From the NCBI GenBank assembly GCA_902554655.1, contig CACDPE010000005.1, positions 1 through 59,037 on the forward strand: a stretch of 59,037 nucleotides of DNA, given 5' to 3'. The notes beneath the pieces were generated by a model that saw only the letters and a list, made by a program, of their open reading frames with translations, made no database searches and had not been told where the DNA came from. Shown in pieces: positions 20,083 to 28,517 of this stretch (its first letter is position 1; the number at the start of each line of letters is the position of its first letter). Origin of the DNA: an uncultured Bacteroidota bacterium (lineage in GTDB: Bacteria > Bacteroidota > Bacteroidia > Flavobacteriales > Flavobacteriaceae). The position numbers were made by a program, and so were the translations under genes.

Positions 20083-20967
20083 TTAATAGCCCCACATATC
20101 AAGCTCAAAATCTAAAATTTCTTTTTTTATTCTTTCTGATTCAAGAATTATTCTCAGGTTATGTTGTTGTTTTGATTCTCCTGGCCTTCTTTTTATATAA
20201 TCTTTAATTTCTCTATCACCATAAATATTGTTGTACTTATAAATAAATGAACTAAATCTTCTATTTATTAATAAATCATCAAATGATATTCTATTATTAG
20301 TATTTCTATCATTGAAAACTAAATGATTATTTAATTCTTCTCTGACTGATGGATACCATATCCAAAAATAAGGGGATCCTAAATTAGGATTCTGAACACC
20401 ATTTTTTAAATCCTCAGTATTGGCACCAACAGGTTGAATACCTAATAATCTATATTTTAATTCTGAGTATTTCTTATCAAAATACCATATTCCTTTAATA
20501 TTATATCCACCAATTTCACTAGAGTTTACATATAGAGTCTGAGTACCAGTTTTTCTGGAAATTAATTCGTAACTCATCAAATCTTTAATTTCGTTTGTCG
20601 ATAGTTTATCTTTAGATGAGAATTCATCGAATTTATAAATTTCAAGATTTTTACCTGAGGGGTCTTCTTCAATTTTATTGACAATATATTCTTTTAAAAC
20701 TCTCCATATAGACTTTCTACCAATCTTATTTTGTTCATCATTAGTTGGAAAAAGTAGAGGGAAATTTAACTTCTCATTTAGGTCTATAAATTCATATACT
20801 ACCCTTGACCATAAAATATCATTTTCCTCAATAGCTGCATACTCCAGAGGAATAATCTCATTTATAGATTTTTTTTCAGCATCAATAGGTTTTTTTGCAT
20901 TAATTAAGTCAACCTGTGAAAAAATTAAATTAGAAAATAAAATAAAAAAAGGAACTATAGATCTCAT
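20083..20967 (-). CDS. gldN: Gliding motility / T9SS protein GldN
   Basis: 294 residues with a signal peptide (MRSIVPFFILFSNLIFSQ). GldN (PorN) is a periplasmic protein of the T9SS that forms ring-like assemblies with the lipoprotein GldK at the outer membrane. Recognisable family blocks are DILWSRVVYEFIDLNEKLN, FPLLFP, GIQPVG and FWIWYPSVREEL. It follows gldM by 6 bases and precedes the sprF/porP gene by 52 bases. No unusual feature was seen and the length is normal. It is probably transcribed with gldKLM. Confidence 0.95.
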   Translation of the reverse strand: MRSIVPFFILFSNLIFSQVDLINAKKPIDAEKKSINEIIPLEYAAIEENDILWSRVVYEFIDLNEKLNFPLLFPTNDEQNKIGRKSIWRVLKEYIVNKIEEDPSGKNLEIYKFDEFSSKDKLSTNEIKDLMSYELISRKTGTQTLYVNSSEIGGYNIKGIWYFDKKYSELKYRLLGIQPVGANTEDLKNGVQNPNLGSPYFWIWYPSVREELNNHLVFNDRNTNNRISFDDLLINRRFSSFIYKYNNIYGDREIKDYIKRRPGESKQQHNLRIILESERIKKEILDFELDMWGY

Positions 20968-20973
20968 TATAAA

Positions 20974-22695
20974 TTATTGTTTTCTGATTGTAAAATCATT
21001 CACATTATATTTAAATGCCTCGCTCTTATCAGTACCTTCCCAACCAATAGCTTCAATACTTGAAAAAACGATGGGTGTTCCTGGGGGAGATTGTCTAATA
21101 TAATCTTCTGCCAATCCTTCAATAAAATTACCTTCAATTGTGAGCGCTTGATTAATCCCAACACTGATAATAAATCTAGTAACCTCTACGTTAAATTCAT
21201 AATCAAAATCATCAGGTTTATAACCAGTTACTTGTCCATTCAATATGTTAAACTGGGTAACTGTAGATCCGGAAGGGTATGATTGATCGTTCTCTATGGC
21301 ACCAACTCCGTCAGGAGCTTTCTTTACTCTAAATAATTTAGGCTCTGATACAGCTGGCTGACCATTAACTATGCCTCTTACCTGAATAAATGCTTCTGTC
21401 GAGCCAGGGACAGGTTTTGCAGTAAAATTTGCACCAGGGATATTTGTTGACGCAAGAGTTACATTAGAGTCTTGGCTATTATATTGACTTAACTGAACAG
21501 CTCCTGGTAGAACAACATTTACAGGATTTTTTAAACCCTCGTACAAAATATTCATTCTGACTGCCTCAACTGTTGCTGTAGAAGGTTTTTCAATGATTGA
21601 AAACTCCTCATTAATTGGTATAGTTGTAACATTTCTATCATCCAATTTAGTAACAGTACCTGACAACTTATAACTACCGGTTTGGGTTAATCTTTTTTTG
21701 AATATAATTTGACCCTCAGAAATTTCATAGTCTGAGCCTTCTAACATATCTCTAGCTTGATTTGATCCTGGAAATGTTAACTTAATATCTTGATCTTCAA
21801 ATGCAAAAGATGAAGATTTTTGACCCATGATAATACTACCATCAAAAACTTCACCTGAAAAATATTGAGCTTTTGGAGTCTTCAAATAAGCTTGTAAAAC
21901 ACCTCCACCAGTTGTTGCAACAGCAATTTCACCAAGAATAACTGAAAGTAATTTATTCTCAATATATCTTGTATTATTTTGAGTCTTAGTCATTTTTGAT
22001 AAAGATGCAACAAGAGGAAAACCTTTAAATTCATAATCCATAAAATCCAATTCATTACCATTACTGTTTAATTTTTTACCATCCTCAGGATACTCAAATC
22101 TTGAATCTAAATCACTAATTACACTTTCGAGGTTTGTTAATGCTACTTTATCTGATAAATACTTTGGATCATTAATTTTAATACTGTCAATAATTGATTT
22201 TACATCTCTTCTAAAACCTATAAAATTATTTCTGTAAGTTTCACCTTCAGGTAAAAGTATTGATCTTTCAAAAAATAGCTCATCAAGGGGACCTGATTTA
22301 TCCATTACTTGATAATCGACCATAACTTGATCAGGTTTTCCTGAGTTTGATTTATTTTTTACATTTCTAATATAGCTAGTTCCCTCTTTATCACTTTCCA
22401 AAACACTGTTTTTTAAATCCTTAATATAATTGACATAGTTGTTAGATATTTCTTTTAGATCTTGGACATAGGGGTAGACAATTTGATATTCAGGCTGTGA
22501 CTGGAGATTATCGATGGTTGCATACTTGATTACATTATCTTCAGAAAGTTGTTCAATGCTTGTTTCTAAATCTTCATTGATAACTCCAATAGTTGCAAGA
22601 ACTTCCTTGTCAATATTCAATGCTAACATTGCAATAAACACGAGATACATCATGTTTATCATTTTTTGTCTAGTATTAGTCTTTTCTCCTGCCAT
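20974..22695 (-). CDS. gldM: Gliding motility / T9SS motor protein GldM
   Basis: 573 residues. The N-terminus (Arg9, then NMMYLVFIAMLALNI, about residues 13-32) is the single transmembrane helix that pairs with GldL helices in the inner-membrane motor. The rest is a long periplasmic region of helical and beta domains that crosses the periplasm to contact the GldK/GldN ring. GldLM converts the proton-motive force into motion that powers T9SS and gliding. It starts 3 bases after the gldL stop. It is longer than the ~513 residues I recall for F. johnsoniae GldM, so one of the periplasmic domains may be enlarged, but no extra domain was recognised. Confidence 0.95.
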   Translation of the reverse strand: MAGEKTNTRQKMINMMYLVFIAMLALNIDKEVLATIGVINEDLETSIEQLSEDNVIKYATIDNLQSQPEYQIVYPYVQDLKEISNNYVNYIKDLKNSVLESDKEGTSYIRNVKNKSNSGKPDQVMVDYQVMDKSGPLDELFFERSILLPEGETYRNNFIGFRRDVKSIIDSIKINDPKYLSDKVALTNLESVISDLDSRFEYPEDGKKLNSNGNELDFMDYEFKGFPLVASLSKMTKTQNNTRYIENKLLSVILGEIAVATTGGGVLQAYLKTPKAQYFSGEVFDGSIIMGQKSSSFAFEDQDIKLTFPGSNQARDMLEGSDYEISEGQIIFKKRLTQTGSYKLSGTVTKLDDRNVTTIPINEEFSIIEKPSTATVEAVRMNILYEGLKNPVNVVLPGAVQLSQYNSQDSNVTLASTNIPGANFTAKPVPGSTEAFIQVRGIVNGQPAVSEPKLFRVKKAPDGVGAIENDQSYPSGSTVTQFNILNGQVTGYKPDDFDYEFNVEVTRFIISVGINQALTIEGNFIEGLAEDYIRQSPPGTPIVFSSIEAIGWEGTDKSEAFKYNVNDFTIRKQ

Positions 22696-22698
22696 ACA

Positions 22699-23298
22699 TT
22701 AATTCTTCATCCCTTGAAGCATAGCTGCATATTTTGCATTAAGCTCATTGATAGTTTGTTTCATTTTAGTTAACTCTTCACCTAAGCCTTCTGGAATATT
22801 CATAGACCCTGTTGATGAATTGATTTCAGATAAGTTAGAGCTAAGTGAATCGTATAATAAGTTAATCTCTTTAACCTTTGCTGCAGCACTTGCTAGATTT
22901 GTATTGTATGAACTCATGTTTTCACTAATATCTTTAGGAACTACAAAAGCAGATGTAGCTTTAGCAGCACTAGACAAATTATTATTTAATGCAGATAAGC
23001 CTGCAACTGTTTCATCAACGGCACTTTGAAGATTTTGTGTCTCAGCTTCAATAGTTTGTAAACCTTTGTCTTCTACAGATGAATCTCCAGTAAAATAGCC
23101 TTGAACACCAGATATACCAAAAATAACAGCCTCAGTTATTAATCCCACAGATAGCATTAAATCTCCAGTTATTGGTCCAAGATCTTGATGAGTAATCTTT
23201 AAAAGAGCTCCAATTATAACAATTGACGCGCCAAGTCCAAACATTAACTCAATAACATTGTCTGGTAGAAATTTCTTTTTAGTTTTAGTTTTTTTCAT
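22699..23298 (-). CDS. gldL: Gliding motility / T9SS motor protein GldL
   Basis: 199 residues. Two transmembrane helices (about 16-36 and 46-69) carry Lys34 and Glu56, spaced 22 residues apart as the Lys27/Glu49 pair in F. johnsoniae GldL, where the Glu is central to proton-driven motor function. The remainder is a cytoplasmic helical or coiled-coil region rich in Ala, Asn and Ser. With GldM it forms the inner-membrane motor of T9SS and gliding. It lies 9 bases after gldK and 3 bases before gldM. Conservation of both charged residues indicates a functional motor. Confidence 0.95.
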   Translation of the reverse strand: MKKTKTKKKFLPDNVIELMFGLGASIVIIGALLKITHQDLGPITGDLMLSVGLITEAVIFGISGVQGYFTGDSSVEDKGLQTIEAETQNLQSAVDETVAGLSALNNNLSSAAKATSAFVVPKDISENMSSYNTNLASAAAKVKEINLLYDSLSSNLSEINSSTGSMNIPEGLGEELTKMKQTINELNAKYAAMLQGMKN

Positions 23299-23307
23299 AT
23301 AAATAAT

Positions 23308-24723
23308 TTAAAATATTTTATTCGGATTTTCTTGAAAACCAACATCTTCTCCTAAATAGCTTTGTACAGTTCTAAATCCAATGTAAGATCTTTTTTTGTT
23401 TTGATATTCATAATCTCTGGTAGACACTTTTAAAAAATGTGCAACATCTTTCCAGGATCCTCCCCTAACTACTTTTCTTGAATTGTTATTATCTCCTTCA
23501 ATATTAGGGTTTATTCCAGCAATAAAATCACTTGCTGATTTTTCATAATTAGAGTCTGTCCATTCAGATACATTTCCTGACATATTATAAAGTCCATAAT
23601 CATTTGGCCAATATGACTCTGCTTCAGCAGTATATAATATTTGATCTGCAGCATAATCGCCACGTTCAGGTTTAAAATTTGCCAGGAAGCATCCCTTTTC
23701 ATCATAAGTATATGGACCTCCCCAAGGATATTCAGCTCTTTCAATTCCACCTCTTGCAGCATATTCCCACTCAGCTTCGGTTGGCAATCTATATCTACTT
23801 ACAAGTTGAATGTCTTTTTTCTTTTTTCTATTATGCTGATTTTTATAGAATGTTCTCCAATCAGCAAATGCTTTGGCTTGTTCCCATGATACACCTACAA
23901 CAGGATAATCAGAATATGCATCATGCCAAAAATAGTCATTGTGCATTGGTTCATTATAACTATAATTAAAATCTTTATACCATACAGTAGTATCTGGATA
24001 AACTTCAATTTCTTTATAATCACCCCATTTATTTTTGTCTAAATCAAACTCACGAAAACTATACTTGATTCTTTTTGTCTTGAATGCTCTCAATCCATTT
24101 GGTGTCGAATCTGCAGGAATGAAAAACCCTTCATAATCTTCCAATAGATCCGGTCCTATACCACCTTCTAATATGGCAGCATAATTAGCATCTAAATAAT
24201 CTGACCTATCCCAAGAAATCTTATTATCCCAATTTAAGCGATAAGTTGATTTATCTTCAATATCTAATATTCCTAAACCATTCTCTTCCAGATATTCTTG
24301 ATAGGCTGATTTTTCATCACCATCTTCAATTCTATTGTATATAGGCATAAACTCCCATAATGGATCATCCTCAGAAATTTCCTCACCAATTTTTTCATAA
24401 GCTGCTTTTGTGATTTCATGCCTTACTACAGAATCTCTTACCCAATTAACAAACTGTCTATATTCACTGTTAGTTATTTCAGTTTCGTCCATATAAAATG
24501 CTTTGATTGAAACAGTTTTTAATGTAGGGTTCTGATCAAGAGCAGCATTTGGATTTGAAGGTCCCATAGTAAAAGATCCTGAGGGGATCAAAACCATACC
24601 ATTAGGTTGAGTAGGAAAAAATTTATTTGATTTTACACCAATTAATTCTCCTCTATCGTTCTTTGAGCATGAGAAAAAAAATAATGTAGCAGATATAATA
24701 AAAAACAATTTTTTTACGTGCAT
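23308..24723 (-). CDS. gldK: Gliding motility / T9SS lipoprotein GldK
   Basis: 471 residues from the ATG ending at 24723, chosen because it gives a clean lipoprotein signal (MHVKKLFFIISATLFFFSC). An earlier ATG at 24780 overlaps the stop of the upstream gene (ATGA) but would put 19 polar residues before the signal. The body is the formylglycine-generating-enzyme-like fold of GldK/PorK: GMVLIPSGSFTMG, YRLPTEAEWEYAARGG, MSGNVSEWTDS and VVRGGSW, ending in a GFRTV block. After RGGSW the catalytic cysteines of true FGE are absent, so it is structural. It forms a ring with GldN at the outer membrane. Confidence 0.93.
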   Translation of the reverse strand: MHVKKLFFIISATLFFFSCSKNDRGELIGVKSNKFFPTQPNGMVLIPSGSFTMGPSNPNAALDQNPTLKTVSIKAFYMDETEITNSEYRQFVNWVRDSVVRHEITKAAYEKIGEEISEDDPLWEFMPIYNRIEDGDEKSAYQEYLEENGLGILDIEDKSTYRLNWDNKISWDRSDYLDANYAAILEGGIGPDLLEDYEGFFIPADSTPNGLRAFKTKRIKYSFREFDLDKNKWGDYKEIEVYPDTTVWYKDFNYSYNEPMHNDYFWHDAYSDYPVVGVSWEQAKAFADWRTFYKNQHNRKKKKDIQLVSRYRLPTEAEWEYAARGGIERAEYPWGGPYTYDEKGCFLANFKPERGDYAADQILYTAEAESYWPNDYGLYNMSGNVSEWTDSNYEKSASDFIAGINPNIEGDNNNSRKVVRGGSWKDVAHFLKVSTRDYEYQNKKRSYIGFRTVQSYLGEDVGFQENPNKIF

Positions 24724-24776
24724 TGTGCTTTTAATAATAAAAAGTTGGACCCTAAAATAACACTTTTGGTTTAATT

Positions 24777-25886
24777 TCATATAATCTTGTTCTTTAATCT
24801 TTTAATTATTCTATCAGAAATTGTGGAGCTCTGAGCTAACTTGTAATCATTTTTTGAGCATGGAATTATGTTTTTTTTGTACGAGGTTATAAGTTTATCA
24901 ACATACTCAACCCACCAACGGTTACTAATCTTGTTGTGATAAAATCTAAGGTCATGTCCATCCACTTCGATGTTATAAAAATTAAAATCATGATCTTTTG
25001 AGAAATCATCCAAATAGCGATTATTACAGCCTTCAATTGTGTACCAAACCATTTCTGATAAAATATAGCTGCATTCTAATGTGCTTTTCACATTACCAAA
25101 CATTACAACTTTCATGCTAGAACTCAATCCTGCATATCTAGATAATTTGCATGCTTCATGTGCGGAAAGACCATTAGTTGATGTTAATTTAAAATTAATA
25201 ATATTCGACTGGAGACTTTCTAAACTAAAGTTTAATATGTTTGCATCTCTTAATATGGGTTCTACCTCATCAAAATCATTTCTTAAATCACCCAGACTGA
25301 ACAAATCAAATTTTATTTTTTTTACTAGATCAATTTTTTCTATTGGATTTAAGTGTCTTAAGTATCCAATGTTACAAAAAAAATTAAGCTTTGAATTTTC
25401 ATTCATTATTAAATGAGACAAATAATTATTGTTATTGATTGAATTTTTATCATCATTAATGCCAATGTGCTTATCGACTGAAACAATATTTAAATAATCA
25501 GTATTGTCGTTGATTGCATCATAAACAGTATTAGTTAAGGCTGAATTACCTCCAACACAAATAACTAATATTCCAAATGCTGATAGTTTATTAATTATTT
25601 GTTCAATTGCGAACTTGGTGTCAGTTTCTGAGTATCCGTTTTTGAGTATACCAAAATCAATAATTTTTATTTTCCAACTACTGCAACTAAATGAATAAAA
25701 TATTTCTCTAAACTTTTCTGACTCCTTATCTCCACTTAAAGAAAAGATTGCAACAGAATAATCCTTGTTGATTTCAAAATTATCGAGTCCATAAATTTTT
25801 ATTTTTCTTCCTATTGTTGAAATTTCAACTGTATTTCTTAATTCTAAAATTTTTTGACTGGGTCCGGTAAAGTATTGATCGAACAA
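24777..25886 (-). CDS. Arginase/formimidoylglutamase-fold protein, probably inactive
   Basis: 369 residues read from a TTG start 6 bases after the topA stop; no in-frame ATG fits. The N-terminus (FDQYFTGPSQKI, then GRKIKIYG) matches the flavobacterial proteins usually annotated as formimidoylglutamase between topA and gldK. The ureohydrolase fold is visible, but the manganese motifs are broken: GGNSAL instead of GG-x-H-S, VDKHIGI instead of D-A-H-x-D, and SLESLQSN instead of S-x-D-x-D. Hydrolysis of arginine-like substrates is therefore unlikely. A C-terminal part (YAGLSSSMKVVMFGNV) is retained. The 4-base overlap with the upstream gldK ATG and the shared strand suggest co-expression with the T9SS genes. 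The role is unknown. Confidence 0.8.
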   Translation of the reverse strand: MFDQYFTGPSQKILELRNTVEISTIGRKIKIYGLDNFEINKDYSVAIFSLSGDKESEKFREIFYSFSCSSWKIKIIDFGILKNGYSETDTKFAIEQIINKLSAFGILVICVGGNSALTNTVYDAINDNTDYLNIVSVDKHIGINDDKNSINNNNYLSHLIMNENSKLNFFCNIGYLRHLNPIEKIDLVKKIKFDLFSLGDLRNDFDEVEPILRDANILNFSLESLQSNIINFKLTSTNGLSAHEACKLSRYAGLSSSMKVVMFGNVKSTLECSYILSEMVWYTIEGCNNRYLDDFSKDHDFNFYNIEVDGHDLRFYHNKISNRWWVEYVDKLITSYKKNIIPCSKNDYKLAQSSTISDRIIKRLKNKII

Positions 25887-25892
25887 ACTAAA

Positions 25893-28331
25893 CTATTTTT
25901 TTAAAAAATTTTTTACATCATCAAGGCTGAGGCTTTGAGGATCAATTGTCTTAGGAATTTGAACTTTTTTTCTACCTTTTATTGCAAAGATTTTGCCCCA
26001 TCTACCTTTTTCAACTGAAATATTAAGGTCTGGCCAGTTTTTTATAACTTTTTCTTTCTCTTTCTTAATCTTATCTTCAATGAGCTCGATGTAGTCTGAT
26101 TCAGTTAGGTTGTCAAAATCATATTTTTTATTAACATTGATAAACATATTGTTCCATTTAATGAATGGACCAAAACGACCCTTGCCCTTTGTTACACCCA
26201 ATTCATTATATATAAAAATTGGCTTATCATTTTCATTTTTTTGTTTGATTAATTCAAGTGCTTCTTCATAGCTGACGTCAAAAGGAGATCTACCATCAGG
26301 TATTGAAATAAATTTTTTTCCATATTTAACGTATGGACCATATCTACCAATATTAGCTTCAACTTTTTCTGATTCATAATCTCCTAAGTAAATTGGCAAA
26401 TCAAATAATTTGACAGCTTCCTCAAATTTAATTTTACTTATTTGTTGTTCAGGTAAAAGACTAGCAAAAATTGGTTTTTCTTCATCATCATTTTTACCAA
26501 TTTGTGCTATTGGTCCAAACTTACCGAGTTTAACACTTAATTGTCTTCCTGTTTTTGGGTCTTCACCTAGAATTCTTTCACCTGTTTCCCTTTTGGCATT
26601 TCTACTTACGTCATCAACTTTTATATTAAAAGGATTATAAAAATTATGAATTATTGATTGCCAATCCTTCTCACCATTGGCAATTGAATCAAAATCATCT
26701 TCAACTGATGCAGTAAAATTGTAATCAATGATATTACTAAAATTATTTGTTAAAAATTCATTAACTAGTTGACCTACTTCACTGGGAACTAATTTTCCTT
26801 TGTTTGATCCAAAATTTTCTTTGATTGTTAATTGCTCGAGATTGTCCTCAATTATGAATTGTATTAAGTTTCTTGATGAACCAACTGAGTCGCCTTTATA
26901 AACATATTTTCTATTTATTATAGTTGATATAGTTGGTGCATAAGTAGATGGTCTTCCAATTCCAAGTTCTTCAAGTTTTTTTACAAGTGTAGCTTCGGAA
27001 AATCTGAATGGGGGTTTAGAAAAGTATTGGGTAGCTATAATTTTATTTTTTTTAATAATTTCACCCTCAGTCAAATCTGGGAGTAACTCATTTTCATCTT
27101 CATCAGAAACATTATCCTTTGACTCAATATATAATTTTAAAAATCCATCAAATTTAACAACTTCACCATCAGCATGAAACAACTCATTATGTTTCGAAGA
27201 TTTAATTTTAATTATTGTTTTATCGAGTTTAGCATTTGACATTTGAGAGGATATAGTCCTTTTCCATATGAGACTATATAATTTTGCTTGATCGTAATCT
27301 GCTACTAAATTATCAACTGAAAAATTTGTGGGTCTGACTGCCTCATGAGCTTCCTGGGCACCTTTATTCTTATTCTTGAACTTTCTGTGCGTAAAATAAT
27401 TTTCACCAAAATTTTTAATAACTGTTTCTTTTATTGCACTAACTGCTTGGTCTGATAAATTGACGCTATCGGTTCGCATGTATGTAATATGACCTTGTTC
27501 GTAAAGTTTTTGTGCTGCAGACATTGTTCTTGAAACTGAAAATCCTAGTTTCCTGGAAGCTTCCTGTTGCAAAGTTGATGTCGTAAATGGTGGAGTCGGC
27601 TTTTTTTCTATTGGTTTTTTAGCTACCGATTGAATTGAAAATACTGAATTAATAAAATCATTTAAATATGATTTAAAATGTTTATCATAACTAATATTTT
27701 TCTGAATTTTAGCCTTAAAGGATTTGTTGTTAGATGTTGAAAATAATCCAGATATTTTAAATGTTTCATTTGGTTTAAAAAGATTTATCTCTTTTTCGCG
27801 ATCTGCAATCAATCTAAGAGCAACAGATTGTACTCGACCAGCTGATAATCCACCTTTTACTTTTCGCCAAAGGATGGGTGAAATTTTATATCCAACCAAC
27901 CTGTCCAAAATTCTTCTAGCTTGTTGAGCATCAACTAAAGATTTGTCAATTTTTCTTGGATGTGTGATGGCTTTTTTAATTGCTTCTTCAGTGATTTCCC
28001 TAAAGACAATTCGTTTAGTATTACTTTCATCTAATTTTAATGATTCTTGTAGGTGCCAAGCAATAGCTTCTCCTTCCCTATCCTCATCACTTGCAAGCCA
28101 AACAGTTTGAACTTTTTTAACTTCACTTTTTAATTTTTTAACAATATCTTTTTTTTCTTTTGTAACAATGTATTTCGGAGCATAATTTTCATCAACATTA
28201 ACCCCTAACTCGTTTGAAGGTAAATCAGAGATATGACCGTTGCTAGAAACAACCTTAAAATCATTACCTAAAAATTTTTCAATTGTTTTAGCTTTAGCAG
28301 GTGATTCTACAATTACAAGATTTTTAGACAT
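25893..28331 (-). CDS. topA: DNA topoisomerase I
   Basis: 812-residue type IA topoisomerase that relaxes negative supercoils. The TOPRIM domain is at the N-terminus (NLVIVESPAKAKTIEKFLG, then SDEDREGEAIAWH), and the catalytic Tyr is residue 284 in HITYMRTDS. The C-terminal third holds repeated topo C-terminal modules (GRYGPYVKYG, GKGRFGPFIKW, EKGRWGKIFAIKGRKK) rather than zinc fingers, as usual in Bacteroidota. It is the first gene of a long minus-strand series leading to gldKLMN and the adhesin. The arginase-fold gene starts 6 bases after its stop. Confidence 0.97.
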   Translation of the reverse strand: MSKNLVIVESPAKAKTIEKFLGNDFKVVSSNGHISDLPSNELGVNVDENYAPKYIVTKEKKDIVKKLKSEVKKVQTVWLASDEDREGEAIAWHLQESLKLDESNTKRIVFREITEEAIKKAITHPRKIDKSLVDAQQARRILDRLVGYKISPILWRKVKGGLSAGRVQSVALRLIADREKEINLFKPNETFKISGLFSTSNNKSFKAKIQKNISYDKHFKSYLNDFINSVFSIQSVAKKPIEKKPTPPFTTSTLQQEASRKLGFSVSRTMSAAQKLYEQGHITYMRTDSVNLSDQAVSAIKETVIKNFGENYFTHRKFKNKNKGAQEAHEAVRPTNFSVDNLVADYDQAKLYSLIWKRTISSQMSNAKLDKTIIKIKSSKHNELFHADGEVVKFDGFLKLYIESKDNVSDEDENELLPDLTEGEIIKKNKIIATQYFSKPPFRFSEATLVKKLEELGIGRPSTYAPTISTIINRKYVYKGDSVGSSRNLIQFIIEDNLEQLTIKENFGSNKGKLVPSEVGQLVNEFLTNNFSNIIDYNFTASVEDDFDSIANGEKDWQSIIHNFYNPFNIKVDDVSRNAKRETGERILGEDPKTGRQLSVKLGKFGPIAQIGKNDDEEKPIFASLLPEQQISKIKFEEAVKLFDLPIYLGDYESEKVEANIGRYGPYVKYGKKFISIPDGRSPFDVSYEEALELIKQKNENDKPIFIYNELGVTKGKGRFGPFIKWNNMFINVNKKYDFDNLTESDYIELIEDKIKKEKEKVIKNWPDLNISVEKGRWGKIFAIKGRKKVQIPKTIDPQSLSLDDVKNFLKK

Positions 28332-28349
28332 AAATAAAGTTTAGGTTCA

Positions 28350-28376
28350 CAAAAATATACGTTTTTTTAAAATCAA
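28350..28376 (-). promoter_or_regulatory. Putative promoter of the topA-gld series
   Basis: On the minus strand, TTG (complement of 28374-28376), a 16-base spacer and TATTTTTG (complement of 28350-28357) fit the Bacteroidetes pattern. It is 19 bases before the topA ATG. Confidence 0.5.
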
Positions 28377-28474
28377 GATTTTAATGTGTAAGAACTTGAT
28401 CTTTAAAAAAAATATCAATTTTCATTCCATTAATATTCATAATTACAAATTGAATCATTTTAAAACACGACAAT

Positions 28475-28495
28475 TTGACAGTTTTTTTATATTTG
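28475..28495 (+). promoter_or_regulatory. Promoter-like sequence upstream of miaB
   Basis: TTGACA at 28475-28480 and a perfect -7-type box TATATTTG at 28488-28495 lie 23 bases before the miaB ATG. The spacing between the two is too short for them to act together, so only the TATATTTG box is reasonably supported. Confidence 0.35.
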
Positions 28496-28517
28496 TATAA
28501 GATATAATAAATCAAAT

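Noticed and set aside
23641-23969. Two plus-strand frames within gldK
   Set aside because: Opposite strand of a conserved gene, composition typical of shadows, with no plausible product.
23308-24723. GldK as the formylglycine-generating enzyme for the nearby sulfatases
   Set aside because: The catalytic cysteines of FGE are absent after RGGSW, and the gene sits in gldKLMN.
24724-24780. Upstream ATG of gldK overlapping the previous stop (ATGA)
   Set aside because: It would put 19 polar residues before the lipoprotein signal. The ATG at 24723 gives a standard lipobox start, though translation coupling from the earlier ATG cannot be excluded.
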